Shown: piece by piece, positions 1-8,279 of the stretch
Layout of the letters: each line of letters opens with the position of its first letter
Numbering within the stretch: position 1 is the first letter of the stretch
NCBI RefSeq assembly: GCF_014269035.2
Contig: NZ_JABWRP020000013.1
Coordinates: forward strand, 1-64,000
DNA: 64,000 nucleotides
Reading direction: 5' to 3'
Source of the DNA: Pseudomonas vlassakiae
GTDB lineage: Bacteria > Pseudomonadota > Gammaproteobacteria > Pseudomonadales > Pseudomonadaceae
The notes under the pieces: generated by a model
What the model saw: only the letters and a program-made list of their open reading frames with translations
What the model was told of the DNA's origin: nothing
Databases searched by the model: none
Made by a program: the position numbers and the translations under genes

Positions 1-178
1 AGGTTTTCTGATACTTCAATTTCAAATCACTAACTTTTCAAAATCGATACGGGGTGGACTTCGCACGACTGCCGTGAACCAAGTCCAGGCAAGCCTAGTC
101 TTGGCCCTGCGGGCTTGCATCCTCACCTCTGCGAGCGCCGCATGCTAGCCCGCGTTGCGGAATATTCGATCTGAGCCT

Positions 179-313
179 ATGTGGCGGCCTATGGACTCTC
201 ACAAATCAATTCAAGCTTCAGTCGATATGCTGACGGTTACGCTGGAGAATGCGCAAGATCTTTCCGATGACGTACTTCGCGTGATTATATTCGTGACAAA
301 GGGTATCCAGTAA
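179..313 (+). CDS. possible 44-residue small hypothetical protein
   Basis: An ATG-to-TAA frame of 44 codons (MWRPMDSHKSIQ... ending VTKGIQ). No family is recognised. It lies in scarred DNA left of the truncated aldehyde dehydrogenase and resembles in size the other small Pseudomonas hypotheticals of this window. There is no clear ribosome binding site, so it may be chance. Nothing else in positions 1-430 could be supported. Confidence 0.15.
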   Translation: MWRPMDSHKSIQASVDMLTVTLENAQDLSDDVLRVIIFVTKGIQ

Positions 314-431
314 TCGTCTGAAAGAAAGGTCAGTCGCCAGTGATGGGCGGCTTGAATTTTTCCTGAGAGGGGGCTTCGGTGGCCAAAAGCGACGTCTAGA
401 TGGTGTTGATCCCTTTTGAACCTCCAATATC

Positions 432-511
432 GTGACCTACGAAAAGCTACAGGGCTACGTGGTCGCGTGCGCTCTCAACAGCACATGTGTGGTCTGCGAT
501 TGGGCAAAAAA
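432..511 (+). pseudogene. fragment of small GYVV...VVCDWA protein gene
   Basis: This strand reads LQGYVVACALNSTCVVCDWA before the frame runs into unrelated sequence. The same pattern (MQGYVVVQTLNSRYVVCDWA) occurs in the 58.9-59.1 kb small protein, with 14 of 19 aligned residues from Q to A identical. An in-frame stop lies just upstream (417-419), so this is only a piece. Its end coincides, within a few bases, with the point where the aldehyde dehydrogenase on the other strand loses homology, so 504-508 looks like a recombination junction joining two broken genes. Confidence 0.45.
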
Positions 512-1324
512 ACATAATTCTGCCCCACGGCGTGCGGCATGGAATACATCAGCATCGGGCAAGAGGATGTTGGCCGATTTACCGCCTAACTCCTGGCAAA
601 CGCGCTTCACACTATCTGCTGCAAGCTTCGCAACAGCGATGCCTGCACGTGTCGAGCCGGTAAAGGACACCATATCCACAAGCGGATGCCTGGCCAACGC
701 AGCCCCTACCTCGACGCCTTCACCATTAACGAGGTTGAAAACCCCGCGTGGCACGCCCGCTGCTTGAAGGATTTCGGCGAACAAAATGGCGCTGAGAGGC
801 GTTTCTTCACTTGGCTTGAGAACCATCGTGCAGCCTGCAGCTAGCGCCGGGAGCACCTTGCAAACGATCTGGTTGATCGGCCAGTTCCAAGGGGTGATAA
901 GCGCGACGACACCTATGGCCTCTCGAACGATACGAGTGGTACCGCTTTGAGTTTCAAAGTCGAACGCCCGTAGTGTCTCGATATGCTGGAGCAACTGGGC
1001 GTGAGCACTGCCTACCTGAACGTCACGAGCGAACTCCAACGGAGCACCCAGCTCACGCGAAATGATCTGTGCCATCTCCTCCGCGCGCTCGTTGAAGCAC
1101 ACAAGGATGCGTTCAAGGAGTTCCAGGCGCTCTTGGCGCGTAGTTAAGGAGTATTGAGGGAAAGCAGCGGCAGCGGCCCTGACTGCCCGATCCACATCCA
1201 CGGTGTTACCGAATGCCACCTCAGCAAAAGGTGATTCTGAGGATGGATCGTAAATGGGAGAGGTCTGAAGGCTGGACGGAGTTACCCAGTCGCCATCGAT
1301 GAAAAAAGAAAGGGAGTTGGCCAT
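455..1324 (-). pseudogene. aldehyde dehydrogenase, 3'-truncated
   Basis: N-terminal 270 or so residues of an NAD(P)+-dependent aldehyde dehydrogenase. Seen: the TPWNWP segment, the KPSEETP cofactor region, FTGSTRAG, and the ELGGKSANI segment with the general-base Glu. Family members are about 475-500 residues; this frame stops at 289. The reading diverges directly after ELCFF, before the catalytic cysteine (normally within NxGQxC), and the last 16 residues are the antisense of the small-protein fragment. Without the nucleophile it cannot be active. The start has a plausible AGGA site. The intact parent could have oxidised an aromatic or aliphatic aldehyde; the substrate cannot be told. Confidence 0.8.
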
Positions 1325-1759
1325 TTTAGTTTCCTGGCCCGGTCGTATCTACTTCCATCCAAATAGCGGACAGGCGTAACCGGGGCGTAGGCTGTCATCT
1401 GACCGCGCCTATTTACCCCGTACAGCACGCCCCGAAACGACCGTGTACGGCATTGTCATCACCCCTTGGAAGGAGTGACTGGAACACGGTATACCATAAG
1501 ATCGGGTAAGCCAATAGACATTTGCGTTCCACTCATCAGCTTATCTCGCCGTGTTGCCAGATGCACCGCGTCCAACGGTAGCTATGAGGGAACCGCTCTA
1601 TCAGTACATGTTCAGCAGAAACAAGTCGTGATGGAGCTCTGTCCGGAGGAGATCTCGACCCTCATGGCTATGCGCTTTCTCATGTGGCGGTGTACTGGAG
1701 ATTGAGTCAGCAAGGCTTGATCAATATGAAAACCTAGATGATCGATTAAACCGCAGTGC

Positions 1760-2002
1760 GTGCAACCCGAGCCTCCTTTTACGCTCGAAAAAAAAGGGGC
1801 TGACGTGCCTGCCAATCACGCTCTAGGCAGCAGCCGCGGCGGATTCACAACCAAAATTCACAAGCTCTACGACTCCGACTGGACACCGTTGCGCTTTCTC
1901 CTCTCAGGCGGTCATGCCAGCGTCATCAGCTACGCCCAGCCGCTCCTGGACGAGGTCAGCATTCCATCAAGCCAACGTTTTCGGTGCGTAGATTCGGTTT
2001 AA
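1760..2002 (+). mobile_element. IS5-family transposase remnant
   Basis: Residues from about 14 onward (ANHALGSSRGGFTTKIH, then PLRFLLSGGHAS and SYAQPLLDEVSIPSSQ) match the central part of IS5/IS427-type transposases, around the first DDE region. The frame ends in a stop soon after SSQ, and the catalytic C-terminus is missing. No terminal inverted repeats were recognised. It is a decayed copy, and a sign of past insertion-sequence activity at the left edge. The stretch between it and the ALDH pseudogene (1325-1760) holds nothing recognisable. Confidence 0.75.
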
Positions 2003-2077
2003 ATGTTACTTGTTCCAGATTTAGCTAATTGAAGTGGAGGCTCGCTGTAGTTGATAATAACTAGGATGATGCTTTGA

Positions 2078-2106
2078 TGAAAAAAAGGAGGACTTACGTC
2101 CTCCTT
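2078..2106 (-). terminator. rho-independent terminator of the aminotransferase gene
   Basis: A 9-bp perfect stem (AAGGAGGAC / GTCCTCCTT) with a 4-base loop, followed on the minus strand by a run of T. It starts about 6 bases past the stop codon of the gene at 2112-3359. Confidence 0.85.
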
Positions 2107-2111
2107 ATTTG

Positions 2112-3359
2112 TCAGGCGTTGGAAAATATCTTACTCAGCTTACTTGCCGCTTTCTCAAATGCAAATTTCATCTCTTCGATAACAATGTTGCTGTGGTCGA
2201 ACGAGATGTAAAGGCGGCCATACGGAGATGGCATCAATAGGACGCCATATTCGCGAAGTGCCAAGTGTAATTGCTTACTGAAGTCGGGATTGGCGATTTT
2301 CTGGGCTTGCTCATAGGTCATGGGGGCTACGTCGCCCAGCCAGATGCTGAAGACACTGCCGTAACCTGTTGTAGTGATCTTGATGCCATGCGAGGCGAAT
2401 GTCGATGTGATCGCATCCCTCAATCCGTCACCTTTCTTAATCAGCGCAGTATAGTCCGCAGTATCGAGTTGAGCCAAGGTAGCCATGACTGCGGCGCATG
2501 CCATAGGGTTTCCGCTGAAGGTACCGCCCCGAAGTACTCGACCTTCTTCAAAAGCTGCTAGAACATGTGGTTTGCCAACGATAGCGGACACAGGAACACC
2601 GTTACCGATGGCCTTACCCACGCTTGCTAAATCAGGATCCAGCCCCGCTTGAAGCCCCGCGAGACCTGGATGAAGCCTGAAGCCCATCAGCACTTCGTCG
2701 CATATGACGAGGGCCCCGTGCTTATGTGCTACATCCTGCACATGTTTAAGGTAGCCAGGTAGAGCCATGATGCATCCGGCGTTTGCCAACATCGGCTCTA
2801 AGATTACCGCGGCGATGTTATCGTCTTCTGCGAAGATACGCTCGACATCGTCGAAGTCGTTGAAGCGCAGCAACGTTGTGCGGGCAGTGGAAGGGCGATC
2901 ACCGTCGGCAAAGTTTGCTTCTTTGGAGGTCACATTGCCATAGCTCACATCGTCGAACCAACCGTCGAAGCCTGCAGCCATCTTGGCGATTTTGGAGCGG
3001 CCTGTGTAAGCACGAGCGGCCCTGCAGGCCAGGTGTACGGCTTCGCTGCCAGAGTTGGTGAAAATTACGCGACTCAGCTCGCCGGTATGCATGGCCAGCG
3101 CGGTTGCAGCAGAATGCTCGCGAACATGCGCCCAAGAAGGTGCTGCGCTGTCTCCGAGAGCCTCGATAACCGCATTGTTGACCACTTCATTGGAGTGGCC
3201 GAGGAGGATCGCACCAAAGCCCAGTGCTGTGTCAATGTACTTTCGACCTTGATCGTCCCAAAGATATGCGCCTTTACCTTTATTGATGAAAAGCTTTTCC
3301 CCGTTCAGGTCTGGCAAGATGCGCGCGGCACTGGATACATCACCAATTAAGTTTTTCAT
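2112..3359 (-). CDS. class III (PLP-dependent) aminotransferase, glutamate-1-semialdehyde aminomutase/omega-transaminase type
   Basis: A 415-residue fold-type I aminotransferase of class III. Seen: NSGSEAVHLA (phosphate-binding region, about residues 102-111), the VICDEV motif with the PLP-pyridine Asp at 221, and the Schiff-base Lys at 249 in SVGKAIGNG. The length fits the family. It probably moves an amino group between a primary amine or beta/gamma-amino acid and a keto acid. It sits alone between an IS remnant and a divergently placed LysR block, with its own terminator. The partner permease (5.3-6.7 kb, GABA type) suggests an omega-amino acid or amine substrate, but this is inference. 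A haem-pathway role is unlikely given the context. Confidence 0.88.
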   Translation of the reverse strand: MKNLIGDVSSAARILPDLNGEKLFINKGKGAYLWDDQGRKYIDTALGFGAILLGHSNEVVNNAVIEALGDSAAPSWAHVREHSAATALAMHTGELSRVIFTNSGSEAVHLACRAARAYTGRSKIAKMAAGFDGWFDDVSYGNVTSKEANFADGDRPSTARTTLLRFNDFDDVERIFAEDDNIAAVILEPMLANAGCIMALPGYLKHVQDVAHKHGALVICDEVLMGFRLHPGLAGLQAGLDPDLASVGKAIGNGVPVSAIVGKPHVLAAFEEGRVLRGGTFSGNPMACAAVMATLAQLDTADYTALIKKGDGLRDAITSTFASHGIKITTTGYGSVFSIWLGDVAPMTYEQAQKIANPDFSKQLHLALREYGVLLMPSPYGRLYISFDHSNIVIEEMKFAFEKAASKLSKIFSNA

Positions 3360-3545
3360 GTCTGTCTCTGAATCGTTTTTAAAGTGGCGAGCATTGGCGC
3401 TGTTCGATAGCTGAGTGCTGTGATGGCTAGAAACAAGCCCAGGCCCGCCTGTCTGAATTTTCGGCTAGCGATTGCTGGCCATATTGATCATAGCGATACG
3501 CGTTTTAATTTAGCAGTACTAATAGATACCGAAGGGTTCACTGGT

Positions 3546-4445
3546 TTACTCCCAAGGAGATTCATTAAGCTTTTGCTCCATGAAATCACGGAACGCCCTT
3601 ATGCGAGGGCTTAAATGTTTTCGATTTGAGTAAACCATATAAATCGGCTCTTTCTTCGAGATATCAAAATCACTAAGGATTCGCACCAGGCGACCAGCCT
3701 TGACATCTGCTCCGATGTGAAACTGCGCCAGCTTCACGATGCCGCCACCACCTAAGGCGATATCTCTAAGTAGGTCGCCATGCGCAAGCGTCGCTTTCGG
3801 CTTTATCGGGATCGTCAGCTCATGCCTATCAATTAAAAACTGCCAGTTGTTCCAAATGCTGTTGAAACCAAAGTTGAAGCAGTCATGCTCCAATAGATCC
3901 TTGGGATGAAGAGGAGTACCCCGGCGAGCGAGGTAGTCAGGGGATGCGCACGTAATCCAAGCGCTTTCCCCGATCTTCTTGGCAATCCTCGAAGAGCTAG
4001 GTAGTACTCCACTGTGGATCGCGATGTCGAGTCCCTGATCGAAGTGATCAACATATTGAGGGCCTACCTGCAAATCGATCGTGACCCCCGGATACATGGC
4101 AAGAAATTCTGAGATCCAAGGCACGATCTGATGCTTCGCAAAAGTTGTCATCGTATGGATGCGCAGCGATCCTCTCGCTCGGTTAGGGAATGCTTCTGCC
4201 AAAGAATCGGCCTCTGCCATGGCATTGACGACTTCCCTAGCACTGACTAGGTAGGCCGAACCCTCTTCGGTGAGAGTCAGGCTGCGTGTCCCGCGCTGAA
4301 ATAGACGCACCTGAAGACGGTCTTCCAGGCGAGTAATCAGTTTGCTGATTGCGGAAGGAGACAAGCCGTGCGCCCGGGCGGCGGCCGAAAAATTTCCTTG
4401 TTCCGTAGCCCATATGAAGGCCAGCATCTGAGAGTAATTGTCCAT
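3546..4445 (-). CDS. LysR-family transcriptional regulator
   Basis: N-terminal winged helix-turn-helix typical of LysR (GNFSAAARAHGLSPSAISKLITRLEDRL), then a ligand-binding domain of the periplasmic-binding fold (RGSLRIHT, DIAIHSG, GGGIVKLAQFHI). About 299 residues from the chosen ATG (MDNYSQM); a start six codons further upstream is possible. The HTH variant (SPSAISKLI) places it in the CrgA/AphB-like branch that often works in catabolism. It lies next to, and on the same strand as, the cupin and permease genes, which are its most likely targets. Confidence 0.9.
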   Translation of the reverse strand: MDNYSQMLAFIWATEQGNFSAAARAHGLSPSAISKLITRLEDRLQVRLFQRGTRSLTLTEEGSAYLVSAREVVNAMAEADSLAEAFPNRARGSLRIHTMTTFAKHQIVPWISEFLAMYPGVTIDLQVGPQYVDHFDQGLDIAIHSGVLPSSSRIAKKIGESAWITCASPDYLARRGTPLHPKDLLEHDCFNFGFNSIWNNWQFLIDRHELTIPIKPKATLAHGDLLRDIALGGGGIVKLAQFHIGADVKAGRLVRILSDFDISKKEPIYMVYSNRKHLSPRIRAFRDFMEQKLNESPWE

Positions 4446-4501
4446 CGAGAAACCAGCGTACATAGATTAGGGTCAGCCTGACATCATAGGACTCAACGAA
4501 C

Positions 4502-4526
4502 AAGCGCGCCGAAGAGAGGCGCGCTT
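4502..4526 (-). terminator. hairpin terminator after the cupin gene
   Basis: A 9-bp perfect inverted repeat (AAGCGCGCC / GGCGCGCTT) with a 7-base loop just downstream of the stop of the 4539-5087 gene. The T tract on the minus strand is weak. Confidence 0.55.
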
Positions 4527-4538
4527 GGTCATATCCGA

Positions 4539-5087
4539 TCAGCGAATGAACTGCTCGATGTAGTCGTCCGGCAGTCCCAGCTCTTTGTAATGCTTGCGAG
4601 CAGTTTCAAGCTTGGTGAACACGTCTTCGTAACCAACCGCGTTGCCCTGGGGGTCTACGTATGTATAGCCACCCTGAACGTGGAACCACGTGATCATTTC
4701 CTCGACGTCTTCCGGAACGAAGAGCGTGTGGGTCTCTCCTGGTGGTTCGAACGCGAAGGAGCCCTCCTCAGCAATCCAGTCATGCTCAAGGTAGAACCAG
4801 CGCCCCTTCAGTACGATGGCGTGCACGCCACCGGTATGACGGTGGCGCGACAAGACGCCGCTTTTACGAACGCGTAGCAGGTTGATGTAGTAGCCGCCAG
4901 ACACACTCAGGAGCAGTGGCTTGAATGAAACCGAAGCAGTTACAGGCACCCAAAGTTTGTCATCTTCCAGCCATTTGGTCATTACGCCTGGATGCACCAT
5001 ATCGGGAGACATGAATGGCACTTGTGGCAGTTGATAGGGGATAGCAAGTTCATCAGGTTTTGGCAGGGCGGTCATTGTATGTTCCAC
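4539..5087 (-). CDS. 2,4'-dihydroxyacetophenone dioxygenase-like cupin
   Basis: A 182-residue single-domain cupin. The metal site is visible: SRHRHTGGVHAIVLKG (first cupin motif with the His pair) and PGETHTLFVP (second motif His). Length and the FYLEHDWIAEEGSF segment match proteins annotated as 2,4'-dihydroxyacetophenone dioxygenase family, iron enzymes that cleave a C-C bond next to a ketone. Many members of this family have other, unknown substrates. The start may be the ATG four codons downstream (MTALPKP). It lies between the LysR gene and the GABA-type permease on the same strand. Whether it belongs to the amine pathway is unclear. Confidence 0.78.
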   Translation of the reverse strand: MEHTMTALPKPDELAIPYQLPQVPFMSPDMVHPGVMTKWLEDDKLWVPVTASVSFKPLLLSVSGGYYINLLRVRKSGVLSRHRHTGGVHAIVLKGRWFYLEHDWIAEEGSFAFEPPGETHTLFVPEDVEEMITWFHVQGGYTYVDPQGNAVGYEDVFTKLETARKHYKELGLPDDYIEQFIR

Positions 5088-5208
5088 GGTCGTATGTGAA
5101 TTCCCAGTAGCTATGAACTGGAGTTATAAGTAGATTAATCCACCAATTTCCCACTAAAAAGAGTAGTTACGTCATAGTGGGTATGACGGGGCGTCACAGG
5201 TGTAGTGG

Positions 5209-5248
5209 AAAAAAAAGCCGCTGCCCTAAACATTGGATGGCAGCGGCT
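5209..5248 (-). terminator. rho-independent terminator of the permease gene
   Basis: A 10-bp perfect stem (AGCCGCTGCC / GGCAGCGGCT) with a 13-base spacer, followed on the minus strand by eight T. It lies directly after the stop of the gene at 5263-6696. Confidence 0.85.
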
Positions 5249-5262
5249 GGAGTGATGGAACG

Positions 5263-6696
5263 TCAGGCGAAGGCTCGTTCTTGACTGGTTTGTCCCGGCC
5301 TCTCGCTGGTCATAATTGCGCGTTGGGCGGACAGCTCGGGTTGGCTCTTTTGCAAGTAGAAGCCGATCAAAACCAGAGCGGTTGCCAAGCCAAGAGTGGA
5401 GAGTAGTTCGATCCGTTGACCAGGGAAGGCTGCCATGATCCCGAACACCACCAAAATGAACCCGATGGTCAAAATGGTGAGGTATGGGAAGAGCCACATT
5501 TTCACTTCCAGTGCGTGGCCTTGGGAAACCAATTTACGTCGCATGCAAAGCTGGGTGACTGCAATTACCAAGTACATCAGCAACGCAATGGCACCGCTGG
5601 TAGCGAGCAGGAATTCAAATACCTGTTTGGGCATCAGATAGTTCGCCGCCAGTGCTGCCAAGGCAACCACTGAAGTCAGCGCGATCGCGTACACCGGTAC
5701 GCCCTTCGTTGTGGTTTGCGAGCATGCTTTAGGAGCATCACCACGCTTGGCCAACGAATAGGTCATCCGCGAGGCGGTGTAGATAGCAGAGTTTAGGCAG
5801 CTGGTGACTGCTACGAGGACGACAATGCTCATGATGCCCGGGGCCCAAGGGATGTTCATCGCGGTCAGCACGGCTTGGTACGAACCTTTTGCAAGCTCAG
5901 GCGCGTTCCAAGGAATCAAGCACACGACTACGAACATCGAACCGAGGTAGAACAGGCCCAGGCGCCATACAACAGCCCGGATAGCCTTTTTAATATTCGC
6001 CTTCGGCTGCTTGGACTCAGCTGCGGCAATGGTGACTACTTCGCTCCCTTGGAAGCTGAACATGGCGGTCAAAAGTGCCGCTACGATCGCAACGTTGCCG
6101 TTAGGTGCGAATCCACCATTGCTGAATAGGTTATCAATGCCGCTGGTTGAGGATCCCGGAAGCAAGCCAAGAATCGCCAGCACACCCAAGACGATGAAGC
6201 CCACGATGGCAACCACTTTGAACAGTGAGAGCCAGTATTCCAAGGTGCCAAAATTCCCTACACTCAAGCTGTTGCAGGCGATGAGAATAAACGTGACGCC
6301 GAAGGCTGCCACCCAGTGCGGAATGGCTAGCCAATCTCCTAGAATGTTACCGGCGACGATCGCTTCTATCGCGATGACGAGAACGTAGAACCACCAGTAA
6401 AGCCAGCCAATCGAAAAGCCAGCCCAGCGCCCCATAGCCTGGTCGGCGTAAGCCGAAAATGATCCCGTATCTGGGCGAGCAGTCGCCATTTCGCCCAGCA
6501 TCTGCATCACCAATATCACGATCAATGCAGCGATCAAATAAGAAACGAGCACGGCTGGCCCAGCCGCCGCGATCGCGTTCGATGACCCGACGAACAGGCC
6601 TGCACCAATGACGCCACCGATCGAGATCATGGTGACCTGTCTACTCTTTAAGCCGTTCCCTAGCATGTTGTTAGCGATTTGCTTGTTGTTACGCAT
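5263..6696 (-). CDS. APC-family amino acid permease (GABA permease-like)
   Basis: A 477-residue inner-membrane transporter with about 12 hydrophobic segments. The N-terminus carries the amino-acid-transporter signature (ISIGGVIGAGLFVGSSNAI, about residues 25-43), followed by GPAVLVSYLIAAL and MLGEMATARPDTGSFSAYA; SFQGSEVVTIAAAES is the conserved mid-section. These are features of the GabP/ProY/AnsP group of proton symporters. The close likeness to GabP suggests uptake of GABA or a similar omega-amino acid, which would fit the class III aminotransferase. Start ATG with an upstream GAGGTGCGAG-type ribosome site. About 1.6 kb without genes separates it from the next cluster. Confidence 0.88.
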   Translation of the reverse strand: MRNNKQIANNMLGNGLKSRQVTMISIGGVIGAGLFVGSSNAIAAAGPAVLVSYLIAALIVILVMQMLGEMATARPDTGSFSAYADQAMGRWAGFSIGWLYWWFYVLVIAIEAIVAGNILGDWLAIPHWVAAFGVTFILIACNSLSVGNFGTLEYWLSLFKVVAIVGFIVLGVLAILGLLPGSSTSGIDNLFSNGGFAPNGNVAIVAALLTAMFSFQGSEVVTIAAAESKQPKANIKKAIRAVVWRLGLFYLGSMFVVVCLIPWNAPELAKGSYQAVLTAMNIPWAPGIMSIVVLVAVTSCLNSAIYTASRMTYSLAKRGDAPKACSQTTTKGVPVYAIALTSVVALAALAANYLMPKQVFEFLLATSGAIALLMYLVIAVTQLCMRRKLVSQGHALEVKMWLFPYLTILTIGFILVVFGIMAAFPGQRIELLSTLGLATALVLIGFYLQKSQPELSAQRAIMTSERPGQTSQERAFA

Positions 6697-8279
6697 CGGC
6701 TCGCACCTCGGCTCTGTTGCTAATCATTTTTTTTCTAGTCAGCCGCAGTAAGGCGGCGAAAATCCCGGCCACCTTATGACCAAACCTGAGTGTCGATTAG
6801 GTCGTTTTTCGTCATAGCTGGTGTGATCTCTCGTCATACATCAACTGGCACGAGTTCTGCGCTGTAATCAGGTTGCACTGCGCCCCATGACTCGAGGGAA
6901 TGCAAGCCCGCCAATGTTCCGGGGCCTCATCCTCATATTTCCACTGCACCTGGCGTTCACATGCAGTGCGGAAATTCAACGAGCGCACCATCAGGGGGCA
7001 AATCAGAGTGGTGCATCTTCTGCGAAAAGAAATTGTGCTGTAAAAACAATTCTTGACAATGTCCGGTGGGTGCTTTAGGCGAATTGCTTACCATCAATTC
7101 TTTCACGTTTAGAGCTTCGTAGCAGAGGGGCGGTAAGCCCCATAATCTTGCCTAATGTCCCGTGCACTGCTCTAACTCGGGGCATGCAAGCGACTCCGTG
7201 CTCGCTAGTTGCACCTTTTGGGTGTCGGTGATTGTCATTTGAGAGCGTGCGGCCGTTTTTGAAGGCGTTTCACGGCAAATCACGAGCGAATGAGTCCGCC
7301 AAGCCCACCTGAGGTCATGCGCGAGACGTGTAGACCCACTGCTCGGGAGTTGAGCTGTAAATGTTCATGAAAAAATGGATGCATTGAGCAGCTCTACTCG
7401 ACCCTCGTTGGGCTGGGGACGCATTTTCTAGCCCAAATAGATGTTTTTACTGAGAAATTTTTCCTCTTCCGCCGTCGGTCGAGTCGCTATTGAGGCAGGC
7501 CTGGAGGCGTCCTTTGCCTTATCTCGATACCGCTCTCGGCGGTCGTGAGCTTGATGCGAACGGTGGGGCAACGGTTAGTAGCTGAGCTGAAAGCCTGCAT
7601 AAGAATGGCTTAAGGATATAGCTACGCATCGAGATTAGATTTAAGGTCACTCCACAGAACAAGAATTTTGGAGGCGGCATGATCAGCGTGGAAAACTCGT
7701 TCCTCATGGATTGAGAGCTGGCACTGTGTTCCGTCCCAAGCCCTTGTAGGTGCGCGACTGACGTAGAGGGAGATCTCGCGTCACACAGTGCAAGCTTCAT
7801 CAGAAGAACGTCTTTTTTCATAGCTGCCGCCTATCCTCGCTCCGCTGGGCTTCAGGATGTCTGCCCGCGTGAGCAAGCTGGACGACAAAGACATGAAAAT
7901 AAGCTGGACGTATCCACGCAAGACCGACGTAGCGAACCAGAGCCAACTGCCAGGCAAAGTTCGCGTCCTCACACCAGGTGGCGTTCTGAACCAATTGCGT
8001 TTAGAGCTCTTTACGGGTCGGTGGGATGTCAGTGGTCATAAAAAACTGAGGACTTCCCAAGTCCCAGCAATTCCTCCTTTCACCGCTCGCCAATACACTT
8101 CGTTGGCGCTTCTGGAATTAGCTACCCATCAGGCTGGCTCTTCCGGATTTTCCTTTGGAAAACCTTCGATAGGCAGTTTTCTGCGGGCTGTGTCATTCCC
8201 GAAATAATTTTGGCTATGCAGTTAATGCATTCTCCAGCCTAGACGCTCAAATATTAATAATGTGCGGTAAGGAGACACC
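6697..8279. other. 1.6-kb stretch without a recognisable gene
   Basis: No frame on either strand resembles a known family or shows a convincing ribosome site. The longest frames (about 100-116 codons near 7519-7821 minus and 7857-8207 plus) have unusual composition and overlap each other. It contains the divergent promoter regions of the permease (left) and of the GMC gene (right). It may be decayed coding DNA. A good GGAGA ribosome site occurs only at the very right end, before the TTG at 8280. Confidence 0.5.

Noticed and set aside
2112..3359. Calling the class III aminotransferase hemL
   Set aside because: Family similarity is general, and an isolated accessory location next to an amino acid permease does not fit haem biosynthesis.
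6845..6862. GG-N10-GC pattern resembling a sigma-54 promoter (TGGCACGAGTTCTGC)
   Set aside because: It matches only loosely, is 1.4 kb from the next + strand gene, and no enhancer-binding regulator gene is present.
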